Assembly (NCBI GenBank): GCA_042095135.1
Contig: JBELBV010000053.1
Location: forward strand, 1-12,173
Source of the DNA: UA16 sp042095135
GTDB lineage: Bacteria > Bacteroidota > Bacteroidia > Flavobacteriales_D > Sanyastnellaceae
DNA length: 12,173 bases
Reading direction: 5' to 3'
The notes beneath the pieces are model-generated. The model ran no database searches, was not told where the DNA came from, and was given only the letters and a program-made list of their open reading frames with translations. Position numbers and translations under genes: made by a program. Shown here one piece after another: positions 5,424 through 11,628 of this stretch (positions within the stretch are counted from its first letter, which is position 1; the number at the start of each line of letters is the position of its first letter).

Positions 5424-7829
5424 TTACTCGCAGATGTTGCCAAAGTTGGAGAGCATCAACAGCAAGTCGTCCACGTTCGTGAGGCCATCGCCGGTTGCGT
5501 CGCCCACGCATGGCGCATCCATGCAACCAAAGTCGCTCAAGAACAAGAGCACATCCGTAACCGCGACCTGGCCGTCGCCATCGAGGTCGCCGGGGCAAGC
5601 GCAACTCGCATAGTCGCACGAGCCGTCGTCGTTGGTGGCTTCCGCACTGTAGTTGCAAGCGGTGCTGTCGGTGCAGCCGTAGCACGACGTGAGGTCGCAC
5701 GAGCCGTCGTCGATGGTGGCTGATGGGTCATAATTGCATGCTGCGCTGTTGGTGCAGCCGGCGCAACTTGAGTATTCGCACGACCCATCATCCACGGTGG
5801 CATCAGAATCGTAATTGCAGGCACCCGCATCCATGCAACCCGGAACGGCCGGCAGTCCTTCGCAGAGCCCATTGAATGTGATGTCCGTATCGTACGAGGC
5901 GCCCACTGAAGAGGCCCAGGAATTCATAATCGTAATGGTCCACTCGCCCACGCCCGATATGGGCTCAGCGAAAACGGCCGTCGCGGTGTAGGTTCCTGCA
6001 GCGCTGGTGTTCCATCCGCCCGGCCACAGTCCCGCACTTGGGCAACCCAACGTCATATTGTACCCGCCGTATTGAAGACAGGTGCCATCGGGTGCGGTCA
6101 GGCCCACCATCATTTCGTTGGCCCAAGAATTGTCTACAGGCGTATCAATGAAGTCGAGAACCACATCAAAGCCCGTCACGAAACCGGCCGCTTCGAGCGT
6201 CTGGTTGGCGGTTTCGCCCGCAGCGAGGTTGACCGTGAAGGTGGCGGTGTATTCGCAATCGCAGGTGCTGCCGGCTGGAGCGTAGAAGCACGATCCATCG
6301 TCGATGGTGGCTTCGGAGTCGTAGTTGCAGGCCACCGAATCGGTGCAGCCTGAACACGTCGAGTCGTCACCGCCGCAGACACCGCATCCGTCAATTTCGT
6401 ACGCGCAGGTTCCGTCATCTTCCACGGCATTTGGATCGTAATTGCACGCTGTGGTGTCGGTGCAGCCGAAGTACTGGCAGCTGGTCGTCATCTCAACGCA
6501 GGTGCCGTAGCAGCTGCCGTCGGAAGTGATGGTGGGGACAAAGGCCTCCGCCACGACGGTGGGGTGGAACTCTAGGTTCACCGATCCGCCGGCCACGGCG
6601 TGGCAGTAGCTCATCATCGTGCCCACTTGCGCTTGCGGATTGTTCGCGCATGACCCTTCTACGTCGTAGCAGTTGTCGATCGGACCGTTGGACCACCCGC
6701 ACCAGTGCGTGTGATTGGAGCCAAAGTTGTGGCCGAATTCGTGACCGACCACGTTCAAGTTCCAGCTGTAGTTGTTCAAGTTGTAGGTGTTGCCCGATTC
6801 CAGGTTTGCGCTAAACCCGGCCGCATAGGCGGGGAAACAAACGACGTCTAGGTAGGCGATGCCTCCGGTACCGGTATTTGTTCTGCGGCTGAGTAGGTGT
6901 ACCATGTCGCGCTGTATGCCGGATAAGTTGGAGTTGTTCAGCCATTCCAAACGGAAGGTGTCAAGCATGTTGCTTGCAGCGTTGGTGATACCATTGTACG
7001 GATCGGTTGTTTCCCATACATGGATGTACGAGGCCTGCACGTTGATGAGCGCATCGACGCTTTCGGTGTAGATGGTGTTCACGCCGGCCATGATGGCGAG
7101 TGCCCACTCGACCGCTGGATAGCAATCGTTGCCAAAGGTGCCGTATGTGTAAAAGTCGATGTCAAGGGCGACTTCAACGCAATCGGTGACTTGATCCGCT
7201 GTCGAGGTCGGAGCTTGCACGCCCATCGGCATGACGTCGCGGCGCGGGCCGTATTCGTCCACTCCGCATTCGAATTCCATCGGCTCGGCCGCATCGGCGA
7301 GCAAGAAAAGGACGTGCTTGCCGTCCGCACCGTTGCGGATGGCGCTCAAGTCATACTGCCGGCCCCGGTATTGGATGGTGCCCATGACGAAGTCTTCCAT
7401 CACGACAATGGTGCCCTTGATTCCCGGAGAAACTACGCGGTAGGAGAGCAGTTTGGGGCGATAAATCTCCTCCACAAATTTGCCTTCGGCCTGTGATCGC
7501 CCGATCATGAACGCATCACTGAAGGGGAGGAAGGATTCCAATTCGATCGGTAGGGTTTTGCCACCGATGAAGGGAAGCATCAGGGTCCATTCGTTGTATT
7601 TGTGCAACCGCACGTCGTCAAATGCGGACTCCACGAGGTCGAGGCCCACGTGGTTGGCGGCTTGGACGGTGGGAATTTCACTGGTTTCGAGCGCTTGGAC
7701 GTCGAACAACGCGATGGGTTCATCGGCTTGGGTGCATTGGGCTAAACCTTGAAAATAGCCACCGAATGCAAACGCCACCATCAATAACAATCCGCGGTAA
7801 TTGCACGGCTTTGGTTGAAATGAAAGCAT
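5424..7829 (-). CDS. Secreted metzincin metalloprotease with Cys repeats, P-domain-like and dockerin-like modules
   Basis: An 801-residue secreted protease. A signal peptide (about residues 1-31, hydrophobic GLLLMVAFAFGGYF, then GLAQC) is followed by a pro-region and a reprolysin-like (M12B-type) catalytic domain. The zinc motif is HEFGHNFGSNH (His363, Glu364, His367, His373), with a Met-turn at MMSYC (405-409). Two 21-residue repeats of the type GCTDxxACNYDxxAxxDDGSC follow (455-475, 494-514). Next is a beta-rich module (about 523-656) resembling a proprotein-convertase P domain (VDNSWANEMMVGL, WTITIMNSWAS). Three more repeats follow (664-684, 691-711, 718-738). The C-terminus is a tandem dockerin-like pair, GDLDGDGQVAVTDVLLFLSD (747-766) and GDATGDGLTNVDDLLLMLSN (776-795), with calcium-loop Asp/Gly patterns. 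No classic T9SS sorting domain is present. The ATG at 7829 precedes the signal peptide. The gene stands alone, facing away from the tRNA. Confidence 0.9.
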   Translation of the reverse strand: MLSFQPKPCNYRGLLLMVAFAFGGYFQGLAQCTQADEPIALFDVQALETSEIPTVQAANHVGLDLVESAFDDVRLHKYNEWTLMLPFIGGKTLPIELESFLPFSDAFMIGRSQAEGKFVEEIYRPKLLSYRVVSPGIKGTIVVMEDFVMGTIQYRGRQYDLSAIRNGADGKHVLFLLADAAEPMEFECGVDEYGPRRDVMPMGVQAPTSTADQVTDCVEVALDIDFYTYGTFGNDCYPAVEWALAIMAGVNTIYTESVDALINVQASYIHVWETTDPYNGITNAASNMLDTFRLEWLNNSNLSGIQRDMVHLLSRRTNTGTGGIAYLDVVCFPAYAAGFSANLESGNTYNLNNYSWNLNVVGHEFGHNFGSNHTHWCGWSNGPIDNCYDVEGSCANNPQAQVGTMMSYCHAVAGGSVNLEFHPTVVAEAFVPTITSDGSCYGTCVEMTTSCQYFGCTDTTACNYDPNAVEDDGTCAYEIDGCGVCGGDDSTCSGCTDSVACNYDSEATIDDGSCFYAPAGSTCDCEYTATFTVNLAAGETANQTLEAAGFVTGFDVVLDFIDTPVDNSWANEMMVGLTAPDGTCLQYGGYNMTLGCPSAGLWPGGWNTSAAGTYTATAVFAEPISGVGEWTITIMNSWASSVGASYDTDITFNGLCEGLPAVPGCMDAGACNYDSDATVDDGSCEYSSCAGCTNSAACNYDPSATIDDGSCDLTSCYGCTDSTACNYSAEATNDDGSCDYASCACPGDLDGDGQVAVTDVLLFLSDFGCMDAPCVGDATGDGLTNVDDLLLMLSNFGNICE
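5616..5840 (-). repeat. Three in-frame 21-residue Cys/Asp repeats (copies 3-5)
   Basis: Inside the protease gene, three consecutive copies of the GCxxxxACNYxxxAxxDDGSC unit (residues 664-684, 691-711, 718-738), separated by short Ser/Cys linkers. The similarity extends to the DNA: GAGCCGTCGTC recurs on the plus strand at matching positions. The Asp-Asp-Gly and paired Cys suggest small disulfide-bonded, possibly calcium-binding linkers between domains. Confidence 0.85.
6288..6467 (-). repeat. Two in-frame 21-residue Cys/Asp repeats (copies 1-2)
   Basis: Copies 1 and 2 of the protease's repeat (residues 455-475 and 494-514), separated by an 18-residue linker with its own cysteines (EIDGCGVCGGDD). 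They join the catalytic domain to the P-domain-like module. Confidence 0.85.
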
Positions 7830-7905
7830 GGACCTTGGTTTTTCCTAAAGTTAATGCATTTCAATTTGCATCTTTGCACTGTCGTCCGCGAGCGCGCGGT
7901 CAGCC

Positions 7906-7979
7906 GGTTCCGTAGCTCAACCGGATAGAGCATCTGCCTTCTAAGCAGACGGTTTTGGGTTCGAGTCCCAACGGAATCA
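7906..7979 (+). tRNA. trnR: tRNA-Arg (anticodon UCU)
   Basis: A complete 74-base cloverleaf. The acceptor stem is GGTTCCG (7906-7912) with CGGAATC (7972-7978, one G-U pair), and the discriminator A is at 7979. The D arm contains the TAGCTCA ... AGAGC signature. The anticodon stem TCTGC/GCAGA encloses the loop CTTCTAA, giving anticodon TCT at 7940-7942. The T arm has GGGTTCGAGTCCC. CCA is not encoded. It decodes AGA (and AGG by wobble). Its 3' end is duplicated at 11467-11481, as expected for an integration site. Confidence 0.95.
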
Positions 7980-7980
7980 C
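7966..7980 (+). repeat. 15-bp direct repeat, left copy at the tRNA 3' end (candidate attL core)
   Basis: TCCCAACGGAATCAC covers the 3' part of the T arm and the acceptor stem of tRNA-Arg, plus one base. The same 15 bases occur at 11467-11481, an offset of 3501 bp. Integrating elements commonly recombine into tRNA 3' ends and leave such a copy at the far side. Confidence 0.7.
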
Positions 7981-7990
7981 AACGTTATCA

Positions 7991-8022
7991 CCCCGCATCC
8001 TCAACGATGCGGGGTTCTTTGT
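7991..8022 (+). terminator. Rho-independent terminator after tRNA-Arg
   Basis: A perfect 9-bp stem, CCCCGCATC / GATGCGGGG, with the 6-base loop CTCAAC (7991-8014), followed by TTCTTTGT. It starts 11 bases after the tRNA discriminator base and ends tRNA transcription ahead of the MbnP operon. Confidence 0.85.
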
Positions 8023-8060
8023 GCTGTAAGCTCAACCATTGTTGTGGATAGGGTCTTTTT

Positions 8061-8090
8061 TTTGCGTCAAGTGAGAAAAATGCTAATTTG
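8061..8090 (+). promoter_or_regulatory. Candidate promoter of the MbnP-peroxidase operon
   Basis: TTTG (8061-8064), then 19 bases, then TAATTTG (8084-8090), close to the Bacteroidota consensus TTTG-N19..21-TAnnTTTG but one base short inside the -7 box. It follows the tRNA terminator and lies 12 bases before the chosen ATG, so the leader would be very short. Confidence 0.5.
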
Positions 8091-8102
8091 CAGGAAATGC
8101 TA

Positions 8103-9071
8103 ATGAATCGTGTTATGATAAGAAAAGTAGTAGTCGCAGTTGCCTGGTTGATGCTCTGCATGGGCACTTATGCGCAGAATGAAGTTGTGCTGCATATCAA
8201 TCACCTTATCAATGGCGAGCACATCGTCATTGGTGATCTGTACAATGTTGAAGGAGATCAGGTCAGGGTGGATCGTCTAGAATATTACTTGTGTGAGTTT
8301 GTCATTACCCATGACGGAGGCCAAATCACCGAACTGAATGATGTGTATGTTCTGGCCGATGTGAACGACGATGGCGTGTATTCTCTTGGCGAATGGGACA
8401 TCACCAACATTGAAGGAATAGCTTTCGGTGCAGGTGTCGATTCCAATCACAACGTGGGGATTGATCCCTCAACGTATCCAAGCGGGCACCCGCTAGCGCC
8501 TCAGTTCCCGAGCATGCATTGGGGTTGGGCTTCAGGTTACCGCTTTCTCGCACTTGAAGGGTTTGCAGGCGATAACCTGAATGCTCAGTATCAAATTCAT
8601 GCCTTGGGTGATAACAACTTCTTCCTTCAAAACCACGATTTGAATGCTGAAGAGGCGGATGATGTTGTTACGATGTACTTAAACGCTAATTACGAAGGCT
8701 TATTCGATGGCCTCCCCGTAAGCCAGGGATTCATTGAACATTCCAGCTCAGGTGAAGCAACGGAGGCCATGCAAAACATGCGCAATCTCGTCTTCGAAGC
8801 TGGAACGACCATGGGCTCTGAAGAGTTACCAGTGGAGTCGACTTGGACCGTTTACCCAAATCCCAGTTCCGATGTTGTGTTTGTTGATGCTGCGACATCG
8901 GAAGCATATCGTTGGCAATTGATCAACATGCAGGGACAGGTTGTGTCGGAAGGAGTCCGTCAAGGCCGCTCAGCATTGGATGTTCAATCGGTACGACCGG
9001 GGTGTTATTTCCTTCGGTTGCAGACCAACAGATCCGCATCTGCTGAAACGCAGCGACTCTTCATTCGATGA
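8103..9071 (+). CDS. MbnP-like secreted protein with T9SS sorting domain
   Basis: A 322-residue exported protein. A signal peptide (VMIRKVVVAVAWLMLCMGTYAQ, about residues 4-25, shown here as two parts: VMIRKVVVAV and AWLMLCMGTYAQ) leads into an MbnP-like domain (about 27-235). That domain is marked by HPLAPQFPSMHWGWASGYRF (129-148): Trp140, Trp142 and the GYRF/LEG block are the family signature. In methanotroph methanobactin operons MbnP is a copper-binding periplasmic protein in which the diheme enzyme MbnH turns a tryptophan into kynurenine. The tail (about 246-322: WTVYPNPSSD ... GCYFLRLQTN) is a type A T9SS C-terminal sorting domain, so this version should cross the outer membrane. Two diheme peroxidase genes follow directly, which matches the MbnP-MbnH pairing. 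The ATG at 8103 has AGGA 7 bases upstream; ATGs at 8097 and 8115 are alternatives. Copper binding or Trp oxidation here is inferred. Confidence 0.82.
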   Translation: MNRVMIRKVVVAVAWLMLCMGTYAQNEVVLHINHLINGEHIVIGDLYNVEGDQVRVDRLEYYLCEFVITHDGGQITELNDVYVLADVNDDGVYSLGEWDITNIEGIAFGAGVDSNHNVGIDPSTYPSGHPLAPQFPSMHWGWASGYRFLALEGFAGDNLNAQYQIHALGDNNFFLQNHDLNAEEADDVVTMYLNANYEGLFDGLPVSQGFIEHSSSGEATEAMQNMRNLVFEAGTTMGSEELPVESTWTVYPNPSSDVVFVDAATSEAYRWQLINMQGQVVSEGVRQGRSALDVQSVRPGCYFLRLQTNRSASAETQRLFIR

Positions 9072-9081
9072 GTCTTCGGAT

Positions 9082-10125
9082 ATGATGTGGTGGCACGTGA
9101 GAGAAAGTCAAGTCTGGCTTTGGCTCACTGCATTCGTGTTGGGTGGAGGTATTATCGCATGCACACCGGAACAGCAGACGCCAGACCTGGATCCAGTCAT
9201 TCCATGGCGTGAAGCTCCGGTGGATTGGCCTGAAATCGAGCATCCTGAGGATAATGCTTTGAATGTGGCGAGATGGGAACTCGGCAAACGTATGTTCTTT
9301 GATGCGAGTTTCTCGATTGATGGTTCGGTTTCATGCGGATCATGTCATTTGCCGGCTCACGCCTTTGGTTCAAATACGCCCACCTCACCAGGTGCCAGTG
9401 ATGCCGAAGGCACACGCAATGTCCCTTCCCTCGCAAACGTTGGCTATCTGCCTTATTTCCTTCGTGAAGGCGGGGTCCCATCCTTGGAAATGCAAGTGTT
9501 GGTTCCGATTCAAGAGGCCAATGAGTTCCACCACAACATCGTATTGCTTGCAGAGGCATTGGCCGAAGATGAATCCTACGTGGCGGAATGCATTCAAGCC
9601 TATGGAGAGGCCCCCTCGGCCTTTACCATTACCCGAGCGTTGGGGGCCTTCCAGCGCGGATTGATTGGAGGAAATAGTCCATATGATCGTTGGGCTCAAG
9701 GCGATGAAAATGCGCTTACCAATGCGGCCCTCTCGGGAATGGAGTTGTTCGGAGAGATCGGTTGCGATGAGTGCCACAGTGGTCATTTATTCACTGACCA
9801 CCGCATATTGAACAATGGGTTGTATGCCGAATATGGGGATACAGGATTGGAAAGATTAACTGGAAATTCTCAGGATATTGGTAAATTCAAGGTGCCCTCT
9901 TTGCGGAATGTGGGGGTTACTGCGCCTTACATGTTTGACGGTAGTTTGGCAACGCTTGATGATGTGATCAATCACTACATGGTCGGGGGAGCTGGCCACC
10001 CGAATCAAGCAGAGGAAATCATGCCAATTTCGCTCACCAACAACGATGTGCAGGACTTGAAGGAGTTTTTATTGTCGTTAACGGACAGTACTTTTATATC
10101 ATGGTCGTTAGCTCTTACGCCGTAA
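9082..10125 (+). CDS. Diheme cytochrome c peroxidase / MauG-MbnH-family lipoprotein (first copy)
   Basis: A 347-residue diheme enzyme of the bacterial cytochrome c peroxidase/MauG superfamily. The N-terminus is a lipoprotein signal ending in GGGIIAC (Cys27), so it is probably membrane-anchored in the envelope. The two heme c sites are CGSCH (85-89) and CDECH (228-232). Other family blocks are GKRMFFDASFS (69-79), FKVPSLRNVGVTAPYM (269-284) and LKEFLLSL (326-333). Two usual features differ: the WDGR block after heme 1 is replaced by YFLREGG (125-131), and PYMHDG reads PYMFDG (282-287). The SLANVGYLPYF ... LVPIQ stretch recalls MbnH-type enzymes more than classical peroxidases. ATG 9082 is used, with ATG 9085 as an alternative; it lies 10 bases after the MbnP-like gene. 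Likely role: oxidising residues of that partner. Simple H2O2 detoxification is the alternative. Confidence 0.85.
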   Translation: MMWWHVRESQVWLWLTAFVLGGGIIACTPEQQTPDLDPVIPWREAPVDWPEIEHPEDNALNVARWELGKRMFFDASFSIDGSVSCGSCHLPAHAFGSNTPTSPGASDAEGTRNVPSLANVGYLPYFLREGGVPSLEMQVLVPIQEANEFHHNIVLLAEALAEDESYVAECIQAYGEAPSAFTITRALGAFQRGLIGGNSPYDRWAQGDENALTNAALSGMELFGEIGCDECHSGHLFTDHRILNNGLYAEYGDTGLERLTGNSQDIGKFKVPSLRNVGVTAPYMFDGSLATLDDVINHYMVGGAGHPNQAEEIMPISLTNNDVQDLKEFLLSLTDSTFISWSLALTP

Positions 10126-11240
10126 TCTGGTTGGAATTGGTCGGTCGGCCATCCAAGTTTTTTGTTGGGCTCGCTATGATTGCCACTGTGTTTATGTCTG
10201 GCTGTCAGCCAGATGACGATGATGTGGGACAAGTGGTGGAATGGGATAACACGCCCTTCGTTTTGAGCTTTCCACAGCACATTGTAGCGCCCCAATTGCC
10301 TTTGGATAACCCATTGACAATCACTAAAGTGGAATTGGGTCGCATGCTCTTTCACGAGCCGAAATTGAGCGGTGACGGAAGTATGAGCTGCTCGACGTGC
10401 CATTTGCAGTCCGCGGCATTTACGGATACAGCCAAATTCAGCGTGGGCATTCGAGGATTGGAAGGTCACCGCAATGCCATGTCTGTTTTTAACATGGCCT
10501 GGAACGACAATGGTTTTTTTTGGGATGGTCGGGCCGAACTGCTGCGTCACCAAAGCTTATTGCCTATTCAAGACAGCGTTGAAATGGACGAGACACTCGC
10601 CGGAGCAGCGGCGAAGCTTTCGGCGGACATAGTGTACCAGCATGCGTTCATTCGAGCATTCGGGGATGAAGAGGTCACGGCCGAGCGCATGGCATTGGCC
10701 ATGGAACAGTTCATGTTGACCATCACCTCGTTTAATTCCAAGTACGACCGCTACCTCTCCGGTATGGAGTCGTTGACGGACTCGGAATTGAGGGGGCTGG
10801 AATTATTCAACACAGAATACAACGAGTTCTTCCCTGAATTCAGTGGGGCAGATTGTCAGCATTGCCACGGTGGGCCGAACTTTTCGAACAACCAATACAT
10901 GAACAATGGATTGGACATAGAAAGTGAAATGACGGACCTTGGTCGAATGGCAGTCACTGAGAATCCTGCGCACCTCGGGCAGTTCAAGGTTACCTCGTTG
11001 CGCAACATAGCTTTGACTGCGCCCTACATGCACGATGGTCGCTTCAATACCTTGGAGGAGGTCATCGATCACTATAACGAAGGCTTGCACAATTCGAGCA
11101 CCCTCGATCCTGCTTTGGCAGCAACCATGTCGACAGGGTTGATGTTGACCGCTCAAGACAAAACAGATCTAATCAACTTTCTGCACACACTCACGGACGA
11201 GCAGCTAGCGCAAGAAACCGATTATTCTTCGCCATTTTGA
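10101..11240 (+). CDS. Diheme cytochrome c peroxidase / MauG-family lipoprotein (second copy)
   Basis: A 379-residue second diheme enzyme of the same superfamily, clearly not a recent duplicate of the first. A hydrophobic segment ending in FMSGC (Cys35) marks a lipoprotein signal, followed by an acidic PDDDD linker. Heme sites are CSTCH (97-101) and CQHCH (252-256). Unlike the first copy it keeps the usual FFWDGRAE block (139-146) and PYMHDG (308-313), so it looks like a standard CCP/MauG enzyme. Family blocks GRMLFHEPKLSGDG (80-93) and FKVTSLRNIALTAPYM (295-310) are present. The ATG at 10101 overlaps the preceding gene by 25 bases, which implies translational coupling. An ATG near 10176 would give too short a signal peptide. 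With the first copy and the MbnP-like gene it forms a three-gene operon; electron transfer between the two enzymes, or use of different target residues, is possible. Confidence 0.86.
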   Translation: MVVSSYAVIWLELVGRPSKFFVGLAMIATVFMSGCQPDDDDVGQVVEWDNTPFVLSFPQHIVAPQLPLDNPLTITKVELGRMLFHEPKLSGDGSMSCSTCHLQSAAFTDTAKFSVGIRGLEGHRNAMSVFNMAWNDNGFFWDGRAELLRHQSLLPIQDSVEMDETLAGAAAKLSADIVYQHAFIRAFGDEEVTAERMALAMEQFMLTITSFNSKYDRYLSGMESLTDSELRGLELFNTEYNEFFPEFSGADCQHCHGGPNFSNNQYMNNGLDIESEMTDLGRMAVTENPAHLGQFKVTSLRNIALTAPYMHDGRFNTLEEVIDHYNEGLHNSSTLDPALAATMSTGLMLTAQDKTDLINFLHTLTDEQLAQETDYSSPF

Positions 11241-11466
11241 GAGCAAAATGGCTCGACAGTGTTTGGCCCAGTCGATACCAACCGTTGTTCTGTGAGTCGG
11301 GCGCCAAAAGCGTCATCAAGTGCTTCATTTGGTATTACCAATATACCAAAGGATCTGTCAGCAGTCTGGGAAAACGACTTGTGAACATCCAAAATCGTGG
11401 GCGAAACCGTGGGCGACAGGGTAGGTCTAACTATTGTTTATCAACAGGTTAGGGGCCAGTTTATGA
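11241..11466. other. Non-coding stretch between peroxidase operon and right tRNA-end copy
   Basis: No gene with a credible start is visible here. A plus-strand frame from 11237 starts only with TTG and has no recognisable domain. The stretch holds an inverted repeat, TTTGGTA-N9-TACCAAA (11328-11350), and a 12-bp tandem duplication of CGTGGGCGA (11396-11404 and 11408-11416). Short repeats of this kind next to an attachment core could be integrase arm-binding sites or decay products of a lost integrase. I cannot tell which. Confidence 0.4.
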
Positions 11467-11481
11467 TCCCAACGGAATCAC
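11467..11481 (+). repeat. 15-bp direct repeat, right copy of the tRNA-Arg 3' end (candidate attR core)
   Basis: An exact copy of TCCCAACGGAATCAC from 7966-7980. The rest of the tRNA is absent here: the T-loop TTCGAG and everything 5' of it do not align. A 9-bp-stem hairpin starts 12 bases downstream, in nearly the same position as after the complete tRNA. Confidence 0.7.
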
Positions 11482-11492
11482 TTCAGTTAGAA

Positions 11493-11525
11493 ACCCATGC
11501 CCGAGGAGGTGTGGGTGTTTTTGTA
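11493..11525 (+). terminator. Hairpin terminator after the right tRNA-end copy
   Basis: ACCCATGCC / GGTGTGGGT (9 bp, two G-U pairs) with the loop CGAGGA (11493-11516), followed by GTTTTTGT. The layout (9-bp stem, 6-base loop, tail TTTGTRCTGTAA) parallels the tRNA-Arg terminator at 7991-8022, although the stem sequence differs. It is probably the original terminator of the tRNA gene before an insertion. Confidence 0.55.
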
Positions 11526-11588
11526 CTGTAACCCTTGGTGGTGATGCGAATAAGGTATGAACCGGTGTGCTGGGAACAATTCCTTCCT

Positions 11589-11620
11589 TTTGAGTCGGTA
11601 ATCGGCAAGAATTTAGTTTC
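11589..11620 (+). promoter_or_regulatory. Weak candidate promoter of the membrane-protein gene
   Basis: TTTG (11589-11592), 21 bases, then TAGTTTC (11614-11620), a partial match to TTTG / TAnnTTTG. It lies 8 bases before the ATG at 11629 and 14 bases before the ATG at 11635, comparable to the short leaders of the other two promoters called here. Confidence 0.3.
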
Positions 11621-11628
11621 TTCCAATC

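Noticed and set aside
5395..6430. Several short minus-strand frames inside the protease gene
   Set aside because: They are out-of-frame readings of the repeat region, Arg/Pro/Thr-rich, with no independent support.
5616..6467. Possible CRISPR array or tandem-repeat locus
   Set aside because: The repeats are in-frame coding units in a protease, imperfect at DNA level and without unique equal-length spacers.
7854..7876. ATGCATTTCAATTTGCAT inverted repeat and CATCTTTG as a tRNA promoter
   Set aside because: The -7-like box misses the first base, no TTTG lies at the right distance upstream, and the inverted repeat has short arms. It is not strong enough to annotate.
11237..11452. A 71-residue plus-strand frame after the second peroxidase gene
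   Set aside because: It starts only with TTG, overlaps the preceding stop region, has no recognisable domain and odd composition, and lies in the attachment-flanking non-coding stretch. It could be integrase debris, but nothing supports that directly.
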